NCBI RefSeq assembly: GCF_011881725.1
Contig: NZ_JAATUR010000005.1
Span: 62,001 to 126,000 of the forward strand
DNA from: Escherichia coli
GTDB lineage: Bacteria; Pseudomonadota; Gammaproteobacteria; Enterobacterales; Enterobacteriaceae
Direction of reading: 5' to 3'
DNA: 64,000 bases
A program made the position numbers and the translations under genes. The notes beneath the pieces are model-generated. The model ran no database searches. It worked only from the letters and a program-made list of their open reading frames with translations, and had not been told where the DNA came from. Shown piece by piece: positions 24,729-36,368 of this stretch (position 1 is its first letter; every line of letters begins with the position of its first letter).

Positions 24729-25673
24729 ATGTCAGAGGTAAAAACAGAACAGCCAGAGATTGCAGAGTTAAGCAAGCCACAGCTGCGTATGGTCGATTTG
24801 AATTTATTAACCGTTTTCGATGCCGTGATGCAGGAGCAGAACATAACTCGCGCCGCGCATGTTCTGGGAATGTCGCAGCCTGCAGTCAGTAACGCTGTTG
24901 CACGCCTGAAGGTGATGTTTAATGACGAGTTATTTGTTCGTTATGGTCGTGGTATTCAGCCAACCGCTCGCGCATTTCAACTTTTTGGTGCTGTGCGCCA
25001 GGCACTGCAATTAGTGCAAAACGAATTACCAGGTTCAGGTTTTGAGCCTGCCAGTAGCGAGCGGGTATTCCATCTCTGTGTTTGCAGCCCGTTAGACAGC
25101 ATTCTGACCTCGCAGATTTATAATCACATTGAGCAGATTGCGCCAAATATACATGTTATGTTCAAGTCTTCATTAAATCAGAACACTGAACATCAGTTGC
25201 GCTATCAGGAAACTGAGTTTGTTATAAGTTATGAGGATTTCCACCGTCCCGAATTTACCAGTGTGCCGTTATTTAAAGATGAAATGGTGCTGGTAGCCAG
25301 TAAGAACCATCCGCATATTAAAGGTCCATTACTTAAACATGATGTTTATAACGAGCAGCATGCCGCAGTAGCGCTGGACCGTTTTGCGTCATTTAGTCAG
25401 CCGTGGTACGACACAGTAGATAAACAAGCGAGTATTGCTTATCAGGGAATGGCAATGATGAGCGTCCTTAGTGTGGTATCTCAAACGCAACTGGTTGCCA
25501 TTGCACCTCGTTGGCTGGCTGAGGAGTTTGCTGAATCTTTAGAGTTGCAGGTCTTACCGCTGCCATTAAAACAGAACAGTAGAACCTGTTATCTCTCCTG
25601 GCATGAAGCTGCCGGGCGTGATAAAGGCCATCAGTGGATGGAAGAGCAATTAATCTCTATATGTAAACGCTAA
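24729..25673 (+). CDS. leuO: LysR-type regulator LeuO
   Basis: LeuO is a global LysR-family regulator that counteracts H-NS silencing and controls stress, CRISPR-cas, fimbrial and acid-resistance genes. From ATG at 24729 it has 314 residues, as in K-12; a GTG six codons upstream (24711) is also possible. The N-terminal helix-turn-helix is in the segment [22 protein letters not shown] (about 36-57, shown in part as [16 protein letters not shown]). The rest is the effector domain. The N-terminal tail [11 protein letters not shown] differs from K-12. Confidence 0.96.
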   Translation: MSEVKTEQPEIAELSKPQLRMVDLNLLTVFDAVMQEQNITRAAHVLGMSQPAVSNAVARLKVMFNDELFVRYGRGIQPTARAFQLFGAVRQALQLVQNELPGSGFEPASSERVFHLCVCSPLDSILTSQIYNHIEQIAPNIHVMFKSSLNQNTEHQLRYQETEFVISYEDFHRPEFTSVPLFKDEMVLVASKNHPHIKGPLLKHDVYNEQHAAVALDRFASFSQPWYDTVDKQASIAYQGMAMMSVLSVVSQTQLVAIAPRWLAEEFAESLELQVLPLPLKQNSRTCYLSWHEAAGRDKGHQWMEEQLISICKR

Positions 25674-25679
25674 ACAAAT

Positions 25680-25724
25680 GCAGAATAAATCAGGCCGGTA
25701 TTTCTGGTTTATTCTGCTTTTTTC
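25680..25724 (+). terminator. Intrinsic terminator of leuO
   Basis: GCAGAATAAA (25680-25689) pairs with TTTATTCTGC (25708-25717), with a CCGG/CTGG inner part, and is followed by TTTTTTC. It begins a few bases after the leuO stop. Confidence 0.88.
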
Positions 25725-25989
25725 ATTAAATGTAGGATATTGTTCTAAATGCATGTTCGCCAGATTTCATGAATAATTAAAAAAATAGAGAAATTGCTGT
25801 AAGTAGCCGAATCTAGCCAATTTATTATCAATTTACTCCTTCATTCTGGAGTATTTTATCGTTTCTTTTCTCCTTTCCTCCTGTTTATTCTTATTTCTTC
25901 ACGTTAGTGGCTCTGTCTGCCAATTGCTTAAGCAAGATCGGACGGTTAATGTGTTTTACACATTTTTCCGCCAAACAGTGAGGCAAGCC
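25725..25989 (+). promoter_or_regulatory. ilvIH promoter region (expected Lrp-binding region)
   Basis: A 265-bp A+T-rich stretch upstream of ilvI. In E. coli several Lrp sites in this region activate ilvIH and leucine relieves the effect. I see the expected A+T-rich context but cannot place each Lrp site by eye. An open frame that extends ilvI upstream to 25924 lacks support, because the K-12 start [10 protein letters not shown] is conserved at 25990. Confidence 0.5.
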
Positions 25990-27714
25990 ATGGAGATGTT
26001 GTCTGGAGCCGAGATGGTCGTCCGATCGCTTATCGATCAGGGCGTTAAACAAGTATTCGGTTATCCCGGAGGCGCGGTCCTTGATATTTACGATGCATTG
26101 CATACCGTGGGGGGTATCGATCACGTATTAGTTCGTCATGAGCAAGCGGCGGTGCATATGGCCGATGGCCTGGCACGCGCAACCGGGGAAGTGGGTGTCG
26201 TGCTGGTCACGTCGGGTCCTGGGGCGACTAACGCGATTACCGGTATCGCCACTGCTTATATGGACTCCATTCCATTGGTTGTCCTTTCCGGTCAGGTAGC
26301 GACCTCGCTGATAGGCTACGATGCCTTTCAGGAGTGCGACATGGTGGGAATTTCCCGCCCAGTGGTAAAACACAGTTTCCTGGTTAAGCAAACGGAAGAC
26401 ATTCCTCAGGTGCTGAAAAAGGCATTCTGGCTGGCGGCAAGTGGTCGTCCTGGGCCAGTGGTGGTTGATTTACCAAAAGATATTCTTAATCCGGCGAACA
26501 AATTACCCTACGTCTGGCCGGAGTCGGTCAGTATGCGCTCTTATAACCCGACAACACTGGGTCATAAGGGGCAGATTAAACGCGCATTGCAGACGCTCGC
26601 GGCAGCGAAAAAACCGGTAGTTTACGTTGGCGGCGGCGCAGTGACTGCGAGTTGCCATCAACAACTCAAACAGATTATTGAGCAACTTAATCTTCCCGTC
26701 GTCTCTTCTTTAATGGGGCTTGGGGTGTTTCCGGCAATGCATCGTCAGGCGCTGGGGATGCTGGGAATGCACGGCACCTACGAAGCCAATATGACCATGC
26801 ATAATGCCGATGTTATTTTTGCGGTCGGCGTGCGCTTTGACGATCGCACCACTAACAATCTGGCTAAGTACTGCCCGAATGCAACGATTTTACATATTGA
26901 TATCGATCCTACGTCGATCTCAAAAACCGTTACCGCAGACATCCCGATCGTTGGCGATGCGCGGCTGGTGCTGGATCAAATGCTGGAGTTGCTGGCACAA
27001 GAAACGGCTCACCAACCGTTGGATGAAATCCGTGACTGGTGGCAGCAGATTGAACAGTGGCGTGCTCGCCAGTGCCTGAAATATGACACTCACAGTGAAA
27101 AGATTAAACCGCAGGCGGTGATCGAGACACTCTGGCGGCTGACGAAAGGTGATGCATATGTGACGTCCGACGTCGGGCAGCACCAGATGTTCGCCGCGCT
27201 TTATTATCCTTTCGACAAACCGCGCCGCTGGATCAACTCCGGTGGGCTCGGCACTATGGGCTTTGGTTTGCCCGCGGCGTTGGGTGTCAAAATGGCGCTG
27301 CCAGAAGAAACCGTGGTTTGCGTCACTGGCGATGGCAGCATTCAGATGAACATTCAGGAATTGTCTACCGCTTTGCAATATGAACTGCCGGTGCTGGTGG
27401 TGAATCTCAATAACCGCTATCTGGGGATGGTGAAACAGTGGCAGGACATGATCTATTCCGGCCGCCATTCACAATCTTATATGCAGTCGCTACCGGATTT
27501 CGTTCGTCTGGCAGAAGCCTATGGTCATGTTGGGATCCAGATTTCTCATCCTCAAGAGCTGGAAAACAAACTTAGCGAGGCACTGGAACAGGTGCGTAAT
27601 AATCGCCTGGTGTTTGTTGATGTCACCGTCGATGGCAGTGAGCACGTCTACCCGATGCAGATTCGTGGCGGCGGAATGGATGAAATGTGGTTAAGTAAAA
27701 CGGAGAGAACCTGA
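25990..27714 (+). CDS. ilvI: Acetolactate synthase III large subunit
   Basis: IlvI is the catalytic subunit of acetohydroxyacid synthase III, which makes acetolactate or acetohydroxybutyrate from pyruvate for valine, leucine and isoleucine. It has 574 residues with start [10 protein letters not shown]. ThDP-enzyme features are the conserved Glu in [13 protein letters not shown] (about 50), and the GDGSIQMN...LNN metal/diphosphate motif from residue 447. K-12 IlvI differs at several places around residues 205-260 and 325-350. It is 2 bp upstream of ilvH. Confidence 0.98.
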   Translation: MEMLSGAEMVVRSLIDQGVKQVFGYPGGAVLDIYDALHTVGGIDHVLVRHEQAAVHMADGLARATGEVGVVLVTSGPGATNAITGIATAYMDSIPLVVLSGQVATSLIGYDAFQECDMVGISRPVVKHSFLVKQTEDIPQVLKKAFWLAASGRPGPVVVDLPKDILNPANKLPYVWPESVSMRSYNPTTLGHKGQIKRALQTLAAAKKPVVYVGGGAVTASCHQQLKQIIEQLNLPVVSSLMGLGVFPAMHRQALGMLGMHGTYEANMTMHNADVIFAVGVRFDDRTTNNLAKYCPNATILHIDIDPTSISKTVTADIPIVGDARLVLDQMLELLAQETAHQPLDEIRDWWQQIEQWRARQCLKYDTHSEKIKPQAVIETLWRLTKGDAYVTSDVGQHQMFAALYYPFDKPRRWINSGGLGTMGFGLPAALGVKMALPEETVVCVTGDGSIQMNIQELSTALQYELPVLVVNLNNRYLGMVKQWQDMIYSGRHSQSYMQSLPDFVRLAEAYGHVGIQISHPQELENKLSEALEQVRNNRLVFVDVTVDGSEHVYPMQIRGGGMDEMWLSKTERT

Positions 27715-27716
27715 TT

Positions 27717-28208
27717 ATGCGTCGGATATTATCAGTCTTACTCGAAAATGAATCAGGCGCGTTATCTCGCGTGATCGGCCTCTTTTCCCAGCGGGGCTAT
27801 AACATTGAAAGCCTGACCGTTGCGCCAACCGATGATCCGACATTATCGCGTATGACCATCCAGACCGTGGGCGATGAAAAAGTGCTTGAGCAGATCGAAA
27901 AGCAATTACACAAGCTGGTTGATGTGCTGCGCGTGAGCGAACTGGGGCAGGGGGCGCACGTTGAGCGGGAAATCATGCTGGTGAAAATTCAGGCCAGTGG
28001 CTACGGACGTGACGAAGTGAAGCGCAATACGGAAATATTCCGTGGGCAAATCATTGATGTCACGCCATCGCTTTATACCGTTCAATTGGCGGGAACCAGC
28101 GATAAGCTTGATGCATTTTTAGCATCGATTCGCGATGTGGCGAAAATAGTGGAGGTTGCTCGCTCCGGCGTAGTCGGACTTTCGCGCGGCGATAAAATAA
28201 TGCGTTGA
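27717..28208 (+). CDS. ilvH: Acetolactate synthase III regulatory subunit
   Basis: IlvH is the small subunit that activates IlvI and gives valine feedback inhibition. It has 163 residues. The N-terminal ACT domain (about 4-78) starts [20 protein letters not shown] and includes the valine-contact region [13 protein letters not shown]. The C-terminal domain follows. Its stop codon lies in a small palindrome, and a strong terminator follows. Confidence 0.98.
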   Translation: MRRILSVLLENESGALSRVIGLFSQRGYNIESLTVAPTDDPTLSRMTIQTVGDEKVLEQIEKQLHKLVDVLRVSELGQGAHVEREIMLVKIQASGYGRDEVKRNTEIFRGQIIDVTPSLYTVQLAGTSDKLDAFLASIRDVAKIVEVARSGVVGLSRGDKIMR

Positions 28209-28232
28209 GAATGATCTCAATGTGCAATTTAC

Positions 28233-28261
28233 AGCCCAACATGTCACGTTGGGCTTTTTTT
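28233..28261 (+). terminator. Intrinsic terminator of ilvIH
   Basis: AGCCCAAC (28233-28240) pairs with GTTGGGCT (28248-28255), followed by seven T. A second small palindrome, TTGAGA-atga-TCTCAA (28205-28220), overlaps the ilvH stop. Confidence 0.93.
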
Positions 28262-28387
28262 GCGAATTCAGTGGGAACCTGGAATAAAAGCAGTTGCCGC
28301 AGTTAATTTTCTGCGCTTAGATGTTAATGAATTTAACCCATGCCAGTACAATGGGTATGGTTTTTACATTTTACTCAAGGGGCAATT

Positions 28388-29392
28388 GTGAAACTGGATG
28401 AAATCGCTCGGCTGGCGGGAGTGTCGCGGACCACTGCAAGCTATGTTATTAACGGCAAAGCGAAGCAATACCGCGTGAGCGACAAAACCGTTGAAAAAGT
28501 CATGGCTGTGGTGCGTGAGCACAATTACCACCCGAACGCCGTGGCTGCTGGGCTTCGTGCTGGACGCACACGTTCTATTGGTCTTGTGATCCCCGATCTG
28601 GAGAACACCAGCTATACCCGCATCGCTAACTATCTTGAACGCCAGGCGCGGCAACGTGGTTATCAACTGCTGATTGCCTGCTCAGAAGATCAGCCAGACA
28701 ACGAAATGCGTTGTATTGAGCATCTTTTGCAGCGTCAGGTCGATGCCATAATTGTTTCGACGTCGCTGCCGCCAGAACATCCTTTTTATCAACGCTGGGC
28801 TAACGACCCGTTCCCGATCGTCGCGCTGGACCGCGCTCTTGATCGTGAACACTTCACCAGCGTGGTTGGCGCCGACCAGGATGATGCAGAAATGCTGGCC
28901 GAAGAGTTACGTAAGTTTCCTGCCGAGACGGTGCTTTATCTTGGCGCGTTGCCGGAGCTTTCTGTCAGCTTCCTGCGCGAGCAGGGGTTCCGTACCGCCT
29001 GGAAAGATGATCCACGCGAAGTCCATTTCCTTTATGCCAACAGTTACGAGCGGGAAGCCGCCGCTCAACTGTTCGAAAAATGGCTGGAAACGCATCCGAT
29101 GCCGCAGGCACTGTTCACAACCTCGTTTGCGTTGTTGCAAGGGGTGATGGATGTCACGCTGCGTCGCGATGGTAAACTGCCTTCTGACCTGGCAATTGCC
29201 ACCTTTGGTGATAACGAATTGCTCGATTTCTTACAGTGCCCGGTGCTGGCAGTGGCTCAACGTCACCGCGATGTCGCAGAGCGTGTGCTGGAGATTGTCC
29301 TGGCAAGCCTGGACGAGCCGCGTAAGCCAAAACCAGGCTTAACACGTATTAAACGTAACCTCTATCGTCGTGGTGTACTAAGTCGTAACTAA
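28388..29392 (+). CDS. cra: Catabolite repressor/activator Cra (FruR)
   Basis: Cra is a LacI-family regulator that represses glycolytic and activates gluconeogenic genes; fructose 1-phosphate releases it from DNA. With the GTG start at 28388 ([20 protein letters not shown]) it has 334 residues, as in K-12. The longer open frame from 28340 lacks a matching start. The N-terminal helix-turn-helix and hinge (about 1-60) precede a periplasmic-binding-like core. The C-terminus reads LSRN where K-12 has LSRS. Confidence 0.97.
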   Translation: MKLDEIARLAGVSRTTASYVINGKAKQYRVSDKTVEKVMAVVREHNYHPNAVAAGLRAGRTRSIGLVIPDLENTSYTRIANYLERQARQRGYQLLIACSEDQPDNEMRCIEHLLQRQVDAIIVSTSLPPEHPFYQRWANDPFPIVALDRALDREHFTSVVGADQDDAEMLAEELRKFPAETVLYLGALPELSVSFLREQGFRTAWKDDPREVHFLYANSYEREAAAQLFEKWLETHPMPQALFTTSFALLQGVMDVTLRRDGKLPSDLAIATFGDNELLDFLQCPVLAVAQRHRDVAERVLEIVLASLDEPRKPKPGLTRIKRNLYRRGVLSRN

Positions 29393-29395
29393 GTC

Positions 29396-29993
29396 GCGAA
29401 CAAGAATACGCGCCAGATGAATTTTCTACTGGCGCGTGAAGTACGGGATTGGACATCAATATCCTTAAAGTAAATAAGATTATTCCTGGCTATTATTGAT
29501 AAATCCTTTTAAACGTCCCCGCTAATAAACTCTCTAGCTGCAATTCACAATAATTAAGTGATACCGAGAAGTTGCTTTTGCATTATTTTGTTACATGCAG
29601 TGATGAATTGCCGATTTAACAAACACTTTTCTTTGCTTTCGCGCAAACCCTCTGGCATCAAGCGTCACGCAGATACAACGGGGACTGTTAACCAGGGAAG
29701 ATATGTCCTAAAATGCCGCTCGCGTCGCAAACTGACACTTTATATTTCCTTTGAAGAATAGTTAGTCATTTTAAAACGATGATGACGGTGAGGGATTTTT
29801 TCTTACAGCTATTCATAACGTTAATTTGCTTCGCACGCTGGACGTAAAATAAACAACGCTGATATTAGCCGTAAACATCGGGTTTTTTACCTCGGTATGC
29901 CTTGTGACTGGCTTGACAAGCTTTTCCTCCGCTCCGTAAACTCCTTTCAGTGGGAAATTGTGGGGCAAAGTGGGAATAAGGGGTGAGGCTGGC
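29396..29993 (+). promoter_or_regulatory. cra-mraZ gap with Pmra and the MraZ operator
   Basis: A 598-bp gap. Just after cra is a hairpin ACGCGCCAG...CTGGCGCGT (29408-29416 with 29429-29437), the likely end of the cra transcript. The main dcw promoter Pmra has TTGACA at 29913-29918 and TAAACT at 29937-29942 (18-bp spacing). Directly downstream are three GTGGG boxes at 29950, 29960 and 29970, exactly 10 bp apart, the operator through which MraZ represses the cluster. The rest, including a 67-codon open frame at 29558-29761, shows no gene signals. Confidence 0.85.
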
Positions 29994-30452
29994 ATGTTCC
30001 GGGGAGCAACGTTAGTCAATCTCGACAGCAAAGGGCGCTTATCAGTGCCTACCCGTTATCGGGAACAGCTGCTTGAGAACGCTGCCGGTCAAATGGTTTG
30101 TACCATTGACATTCATCACCCATGCCTGCTGCTTTACCCCCTGCCTGAATGGGAAATTATCGAGCAAAAATTATCGCGTCTGTCGAGCATGAATCCGGTT
30201 GAGCGCCGTGTGCAGCGCCTACTGTTAGGTCATGCCAGCGAATGTCAGATGGACGGCGCGGGGCGATTATTAATCGCGCCAGTACTACGGCAACACGCCG
30301 GGCTGACAAAAGAAGTGATGTTGGTTGGACAGTTCAACAAGTTTGAGCTGTGGGATGAAACAACCTGGCATCAACAGGTCAAGGAAGATATCGACGCAGA
30401 GCAGTTGGCAACCGGAGATTTATCGGAGCGACTGCAGGACTTGTCTCTATAA
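29994..30452 (+). CDS. mraZ: Transcriptional regulator MraZ
   Basis: MraZ is a ring-forming AbrB-fold DNA-binding protein that represses the dcw operon by binding the GTGGG repeats just upstream. It has 152 residues from [24 protein letters not shown]. The two SpoVT-AbrB-like halves each carry a DxxGR motif ([10 protein letters not shown] and [11 protein letters not shown]). The in-frame upstream extension covers the operator and is not coding. It is first gene of the dcw cluster. Confidence 0.97.
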
Positions 30453-30453
30453 A

Positions 30454-31395
30454 ATGATGGAAAACTTTAAACATACTACGGTGCTGCTGGATGAAGCCGT
30501 TAATGGCCTTAATATCCGTCCTGATGGCATCTACATTGATGGGACTTTTGGTCGCGGTGGTCACTCACGTCTGATCCTCTCGCAGCTTGGCGAAGAGGGA
30601 CGTTTGCTGGCGATTGATCGCGATCCGCAGGCTATTGCCGTCGCGAAGACTATTGATGATCCGCGCTTCTCCATCATTCATGGACCTTTCTCTGCGCTGG
30701 GCGAATATGTCGCCGAGCGTGATCTTATCGGCAAGATCGATGGCATTCTGCTCGATCTTGGCGTCTCTTCACCGCAACTCGATGATGCTGAACGCGGTTT
30801 TTCCTTTATGCGCGATGGCCCGTTGGACATGCGTATGGATCCAACGCGCGGCCAGTCTGCCGCCGAATGGCTACAAACCGCAGAAGAGTCCGACATTGCC
30901 TGGGTATTAAAAACCTATGGCGAAGAGCGTTTTGCTAAACGTATTGCGCGCGCCATTGTCGAACGAAACCGTGAGCAGCCGATGACCCGCACTAAAGAAC
31001 TGGCGGAAGTGGTGGCTGCGGCAACGCCGGTGAAAGACAAATTCAAACATCCCGCGACCCGTACCTTCCAGGCGGTGCGCATTTGGGTGAACAGTGAACT
31101 GGAGGAGATAGAGCAGGCGCTAAAAAGCTCGCTCAACGTGCTGGCCCCTGGTGGGCGGCTTTCGATCATCAGTTTTCATTCGCTGGAAGACCGTATTGTG
31201 AAACGCTTTATGCGTGAAAACAGTCGCGGTCCACAAGTTCCGGCAGGGTTACCGATGACTGAAGAGCAGCTCAAAAAACTGGGCGGCCGTCAGTTGCGAG
31301 CACTAGGTAAGTTGATGCCGGGCGAAGAAGAGGTGGCAGAGAACCCTCGTGCCCGTAGTTCAGTTCTGCGTATTGCAGAGAGGACGAACGCATGA
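30454..31395 (+). CDS. rsmH: 16S rRNA m4C1402 methyltransferase
   Basis: RsmH (MraW) methylates N4 of C1402 in 16S rRNA at the ribosomal P site, using S-adenosylmethionine. It has 313 residues from ATG at 30454, 1 bp after the mraZ stop, as in K-12. The SAM-binding segment is [13 protein letters not shown] (about 28-40). Further family motifs are [20 protein letters not shown] and the C-terminal [14 protein letters not shown]. Its stop overlaps the ftsL start. Confidence 0.97.
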   Translation: MMENFKHTTVLLDEAVNGLNIRPDGIYIDGTFGRGGHSRLILSQLGEEGRLLAIDRDPQAIAVAKTIDDPRFSIIHGPFSALGEYVAERDLIGKIDGILLDLGVSSPQLDDAERGFSFMRDGPLDMRMDPTRGQSAAEWLQTAEESDIAWVLKTYGEERFAKRIARAIVERNREQPMTRTKELAEVVAAATPVKDKFKHPATRTFQAVRIWVNSELEEIEQALKSSLNVLAPGGRLSIISFHSLEDRIVKRFMRENSRGPQVPAGLPMTEEQLKKLGGRQLRALGKLMPGEEEVAENPRARSSVLRIAERTNA

Positions 31396-31757
31396 TCAGC
31401 AGAGTGACAGAAGCTCTAAGCAAAGTTAAAGGATCGATTGGAAGCCACGAGCGCCATGCCTTGCCTGGTGTTATCGGTGACGATCTGTTGCGATTTGGGA
31501 AGCTGCCACTCTGCCTGTTCATTTGCATTATTTTGACGGCGGTAACCGTGGTAACCACGGCGCACCATACCCGTTTGCTGACCGCCCAGCGCGAACAATT
31601 AGTGCTGGAGCGAGACGCTTTAGACATTGAATGGCGCAACCTCATTCTTGAAGAGAATGCGCTCGGCGACCATAGCCGGGTGGAACGGATCGCCACTGAG
31701 AAGCTGCAAATGCAGCATGTTGATCCATCACAAGAAAATATCGTAGTGCAAAAATAA
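31392..31757 (+). CDS. ftsL: Cell division protein FtsL
   Basis: FtsL is a small bitopic divisome protein that forms a complex with FtsQ and FtsB and helps activate FtsWI. It has 121 residues: a cytoplasmic N-terminus, one transmembrane helix (about 38-57, [20 protein letters not shown]), and a periplasmic coiled coil with leucine-zipper spacing ([20 protein letters not shown]). Start and rsmH stop overlap (ATGA). It is 15 bp before ftsI. Confidence 0.97.
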   Translation: MISRVTEALSKVKGSIGSHERHALPGVIGDDLLRFGKLPLCLFICIILTAVTVVTTAHHTRLLTAQREQLVLERDALDIEWRNLILEENALGDHSRVERIATEKLQMQHVDPSQENIVVQK

Positions 31758-31772
31758 GGATAAACGCGACGC

Positions 31773-33539
31773 ATGAAAGCAGCGGCGAAAACGCAGAAAC
31801 CAAAACGTCAGGAAGAACATGCCAACTTTATCAGTTGGCGTTTTGCGTTGTTATGCGGCTGTATTTTGCTGGCACTGGCTTTTCTGCTCGGGCGCGTGGC
31901 GTGGTTACAAGTTATCTCCCCGGATATGCTGGTGAAAGAGGGCGACATGCGCTCTCTTCGCGTTCAGCAAGTCTCCACCTCCCGTGGCATGATTACCGAC
32001 CGTTCTGGTCGCCCGTTAGCGGTGAGCGTGCCGGTAAAAGCGATTTGGGCCGACCCGAAAGAAGTTCATGACGCTGGCGGTATCAGCGTCGGTGACCGCT
32101 GGAAGGCGCTGGCTAACGCGCTCAATATTCCGCTGGATCAACTTTCTGCCCGCATTAACGCTAACCCGAAAGGGCGCTTTATTTATCTGGCGCGTCAGGT
32201 AAACCCTGACATGGCAGACTACATCAAAAAACTGAAACTGCCGGGGATTCATCTGCGTGAAGAGTCTCGCCGTTACTATCCTTCCGGCGAAGTGACCGCT
32301 CACCTCATCGGCTTTACCAACGTCGATAGCCAGGGGATTGAGGGCGTCGAGAAAAGTTTCGATAAATGGCTTACCGGGCAGCCGGGCGAGCGCATTGTGC
32401 GTAAAGACCGCTACGGTCGTGTAATTGAAGATATTTCTTCTACCGACAGCCAGGCGGCGCACAACCTTGCGCTGAGTATTGATGAACGCCTGCAGGCGTT
32501 GGTTTATCGCGAACTCAATAACGCGGTGGCCTTTAACAAGGCGGAGTCCGGTAGCGCCGTGCTGGTGGATGTCAACACCGGCGAAGTGCTGGCGATGGCT
32601 AACAGCCCGTCATACAACCCCAACAATCTGAGTGGCACGCCAAAAGAGGCGATGCGTAACCGTACCATTACTGACGTGTTTGAACCGGGCTCTACTGTCA
32701 AACCAATGGTGGTGATGACTGCGTTGCAACGTGGTGTGGTGCGGGAAAACTCGGTACTGAATACTGTTCCTTATCGAATTAACGGCCACGAAATTAAAGA
32801 CGTGGCACGCTACAGCGAATTAACCCTGACCGGGGTATTACAGAAGTCGAGTAACGTCGGTGTTTCCAAGCTGGCGTTAGCGATGCCGTCCTCAGCGTTA
32901 GTAGATACTTACTCACGTTTTGGACTGGGAAAAGCGACCAATTTGGGGTTGGTCGGAGAACGCAGTGGCTTATATCCTCAAAAACAACGGTGGTCTGACA
33001 TAGAGAGGGCCACCTTCTCTTTCGGCTACGGGCTAATGGTAACACCGTTACAGTTAGCGCGAGTCTACGCAACCATCGGCAGCTATGGTATCTATCGCCC
33101 GCTGTCGATTACCAAGGTTGACCCCCCGGTTCCCGGTGAACGCGTTTTCCCGGAATCCATTGTCCGCACCGTGGTGCATATGATGGAAAGCGTGGCGCTA
33201 CCGGGCGGCGGTGGCGTGAAGGCGGCGATTAAAGGCTATCGCATCGCCATTAAAACCGGTACCGCGAAAAAGGTCGGGCCGGACGGTCGCTACATCAATA
33301 AATATATTGCTTATACCGCAGGCGTTGCGCCTGCGAGTCAGCCGCGCTTCGCGCTGGTTGTTGTTATCAACGATCCGCAGGCGGGTAAATACTACGGCGG
33401 CGCCGTTTCCGCGCCGGTCTTTGGTGCCATCATGGGCGGCGTATTGCGTACCATGAACATCGAGCCGGATGCGTTGACAACGGGTGATAAAAACGAATTT
33501 GTGATTAATCAAGGCGAGGGGACAGGTGGCAGATCGTAA
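31773..33539 (+). CDS. ftsI: Penicillin-binding protein 3, septal transpeptidase
   Basis: FtsI crosslinks septal peptidoglycan and is anchored in the inner membrane. It has 588 residues. One transmembrane helix lies near 24-40. The penicillin-binding motifs are exactly placed: STVK with catalytic Ser307, SSN at 359-361, and KTGT at 494-497. In E. coli the small RNA FtsO, a sponge of RybB, comes from within this coding region; its exact ends cannot be fixed here. It overlaps murE by 14 bp. Confidence 0.98.
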
Positions 33540-35013
33540 TTTGCGCGACCTTCTAGCTCCGTGGGTGCCAGACGCACCTTCGCGAGCACTGCGAGAGATG
33601 ACACTCGACAGCCGTGTGGCTGCGGCGGGCGATCTCTTTGTAGCTGTAGTAGGTCATCAGGCGGACGGGCGTCGATATATCCCGCAGGCGATAGCGCAAG
33701 GTGTGGCTGCCATTATTGCAGAGGCAAAAGATGAGGCGACCGACGGTGAAATCCGTGAAATGCACGGTGTACCGGTCATCTATCTCAGCCAGCTCAATGA
33801 GCGTTTATCAGCGCTGGCGGGCCGCTTTTACCATGAACCCTCTGACAATTTACGTCTCGTGGGCGTAACGGGTACCAATGGCAAAACCACCACGACTCAG
33901 CTGCTGGCGCAGTGGAGCCAACTGCTTGGCGAAACCAGCGCGGTAATGGGCACCGTTGGTAACGGCCTGCTGGGGAAAGTCATCCCAACAGAAAATACCA
34001 CCGGATCGGCAGTCGACGTTCAGCATGAGCTGGCGGGACTGGTGGATCAGGGCGCGACTTTTTGCGCAATGGAAGTTTCCTCCCACGGACTGGTACAACA
34101 CCGTGTGGCAGCATTGAAATTTGCGGCGTCAGTCTTTACCAACTTAAGCCGCGATCACCTTGATTATCATGGTGATATGGAACACTACGAAGCGGCGAAA
34201 TGGTTGCTTTATTCTGCACATCATTGTGGTCAGGCAATTGTTAACGCCGACGATGAAGTGGGTCGCCGCTGGCTGGCAAAACTGCCAGACGCGGTAGCAG
34301 TATCAATGGAAGATCATATTGATTCGAACTGCCATGGCCGCTGGTTGAAAGCGACCGACGTGAACTATCACGATAGCGGTGCGACCATCCGTTTCAGCTC
34401 GAGCTGGGGCGATGGGGAAATTGAAAGCCACCTGATGGGCGCATTCAACGTCAGTAATTTACTGTTGGCGCTGGCGACATTACTGGCGCTGGGGTATCCG
34501 CTGGCTGACCTGCTGAAAACCGCCGCGCGTCTGCAACCGGTTTGCGGGCGTATGGAAGTGTTTACTGCACCGGGCAAACCGACGGTGGTTGTGGATTACG
34601 CTCACACGCCGGATGCGCTGGAAAAAGCCTTACAGGCGGCGCGCCTGCACTGTGCGGGTAAGCTGTGGTGCGTCTTCGGTTGTGGTGGCGATCGTGATAA
34701 AGGCAAACGTCCACTGATGGGCGCAATTGCCGAAGAGTTTGCTGACGTTGCGGTTGTAACGGACGATAATCCGCGTACCGAAGAACCGCGAGCCATCATC
34801 AACGATATTCTGGCGGGAATGTTAGACGCCGGACATGCCAAAGTGATGGAAGGTCGCGCAGAAGCGGTAACGTGTGCCGTTATGCAGGCTAAAGAGAATG
34901 ATGTAGTGCTGGTCGCAGGCAAAGGTCATGAAGATTACCAGATTGTTGGCAACCAACGCCTGGACTACTCCGATCGTGTCACGGTAGCGCGTTTGCTGGG
35001 GGTGATCGCATGA
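33526..35013 (+). CDS. murE: UDP-MurNAc-tripeptide synthetase
   Basis: MurE adds meso-diaminopimelate to UDP-MurNAc-L-Ala-D-Glu with ATP. It has 495 residues from a GTG start inside the end of ftsI, as in K-12. The ATP loop [10 protein letters not shown] begins at 116. The meso-DAP specificity motif DNPRTEEP is present in the C-terminal domain. Other Mur ligase features are EVSSHGL and the [13 protein letters not shown] segment. The stop overlaps the murF start by 4 bp. Confidence 0.98.
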
Positions 35014-36368
35014 TTAGCGTAACTCTTAGCCAACTTACCGATATTCTCAACGGTGAATTAAAAGGGGCAGATATTACCCTTGATGCCGTAACCACTGACA
35101 CCCGTAAACTGACTCCGGGGTGCTTGTTTGTTGCCCTGAAAGGCGAACGTTTCGATGCTCATGATTTTGCCGACCAGGCGAAAGCTGGCGGCGCTGGCGC
35201 ACTACTGGTTAGCCGTCCGCTGGACATCGACCTGCCGCAGTTAATCGTCAAGGATACGCGTCTGGCGTTTGGTGAACTGGCTGCATGGGTTCGACAGCAA
35301 GTTCCGGCGCGTGTAGTTGCCCTGACGGGTTCCTCCGGCAAAACCTCGGTTAAAGAGATGACGGCGGCGATTTTAAGCCAGTGTGGTAATACGCTTTATA
35401 CCGCGGGCAATCTTAATAACGACATCGGCGTGCCAATGACGCTGCTGCACTTAACGCCAGAATACGATTACGCAGTTATTGAACTTGGCGCTAACCATCA
35501 GGGCGAAATTGCCTGGACTGTTAGCCTGACCCGCCCGGAAGCGGCGCTGGTCAACAACCTTGCAGCGGCGCATCTGGAAGGTTTTGGCTCGCTTGCGGGT
35601 GTCGCAAAAGCAAAAGGCGAAATCTTTACCGGCCTGCCGGAAAACGGTATCGCCATTATGAACGCTGACAACAACGACTGGCTGAACTGGCAAAGCGTGA
35701 TTGGCTCACGCAAAGTCTGGCGCTTCTCGCCGAATGCCGCCAATAGCGACTTTACTGCCACCAATATCCATGTGACCTCGCACGGTACTGAATTTACGCT
35801 GCAAACCCCAACGGGTAGCGTAGATGTTCTGTTACCGCTGCCGGGGCGTCACAATATTGCTAATGCGCTGGCAGCTGCGGCGCTCTCTATGTCCGTGGGC
35901 GCAACGCTTGATGCTATCAAAGCGGGGCTGGCGAATCTGAAAGCCGTTCCCGGGCGTCTGTTCCCTGTTCTACTGGCAGAAAACCAGCTGCTGCTCGACG
36001 ACTCCTACAACGCCAATGTCGGTTCAATGACCGCCGCTGTTCAGGTGTTGGCTGAAATGCCGGGCTACCGCATGCTGGTGGTGGGTGATATGGCGGAACT
36101 GGGTGCTGAAAGCGAAGCCTGCCATGTACAGGTGGGCGAAGCGGCGAAGGCGGCTGGTATTGACCGTGTGTTAAGCGTGGGCAAGCAAAGCCAGGCTATC
36201 AGCACCGCCAGCGGTGTTGGCGAACATTTTGCCGATAAAACTGCGCTTATTTCGCGTCTTAAATCACTGATTGTTGAGCAACAGGTGATTACGATTTTAG
36301 TTAAGGGTTCACGTAGTGCTGCCATGGAAGAGGTGGTACGCGCTTTACAGGAGAATGGGACATGTTAG
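35010..36368 (+). CDS. murF: UDP-MurNAc-pentapeptide synthetase
   Basis: MurF adds D-Ala-D-Ala to UDP-MurNAc-tripeptide, giving the pentapeptide precursor. It has 452 residues. The ATP loop [10 protein letters not shown] begins at 107, [13 protein letters not shown] follows, and [11 protein letters not shown] is the C-terminal motif. It overlaps murE (ATGA) and mraY (7 bp), so translation is probably coupled throughout. Confidence 0.98.
   Translation: MISVTLSQLTDILNGELKGADITLDAVTTDTRKLTPGCLFVALKGERFDAHDFADQAKAGGAGALLVSRPLDIDLPQLIVKDTRLAFGELAAWVRQQVPARVVALTGSSGKTSVKEMTAAILSQCGNTLYTAGNLNNDIGVPMTLLHLTPEYDYAVIELGANHQGEIAWTVSLTRPEAALVNNLAAAHLEGFGSLAGVAKAKGEIFTGLPENGIAIMNADNNDWLNWQSVIGSRKVWRFSPNAANSDFTATNIHVTSHGTEFTLQTPTGSVDVLLPLPGRHNIANALAAAALSMSVGATLDAIKAGLANLKAVPGRLFPVLLAENQLLLDDSYNANVGSMTAAVQVLAEMPGYRMLVVGDMAELGAESEACHVQVGEAAKAAGIDRVLSVGKQSQAISTASGVGEHFADKTALISRLKSLIVEQQVITILVKGSRSAAMEEVVRALQENGTC

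Noticed and set aside
24602..24844. 80-codon minus-strand open frame across the leuO start
   Set aside because: Lies over the leuO ribosome site and N-terminus, has no start signals, and leuO is certain.
25924..25989. Extended N-terminus of IlvI
   Set aside because: The 22 extra codons lack a ribosome site and are not part of the known enzyme; [10 protein letters not shown] is conserved.
29558..29761. 67-codon open frame between cra and mraZ
   Set aside because: No ribosome site, biased composition and no homology known to me. The region is better explained as non-coding.
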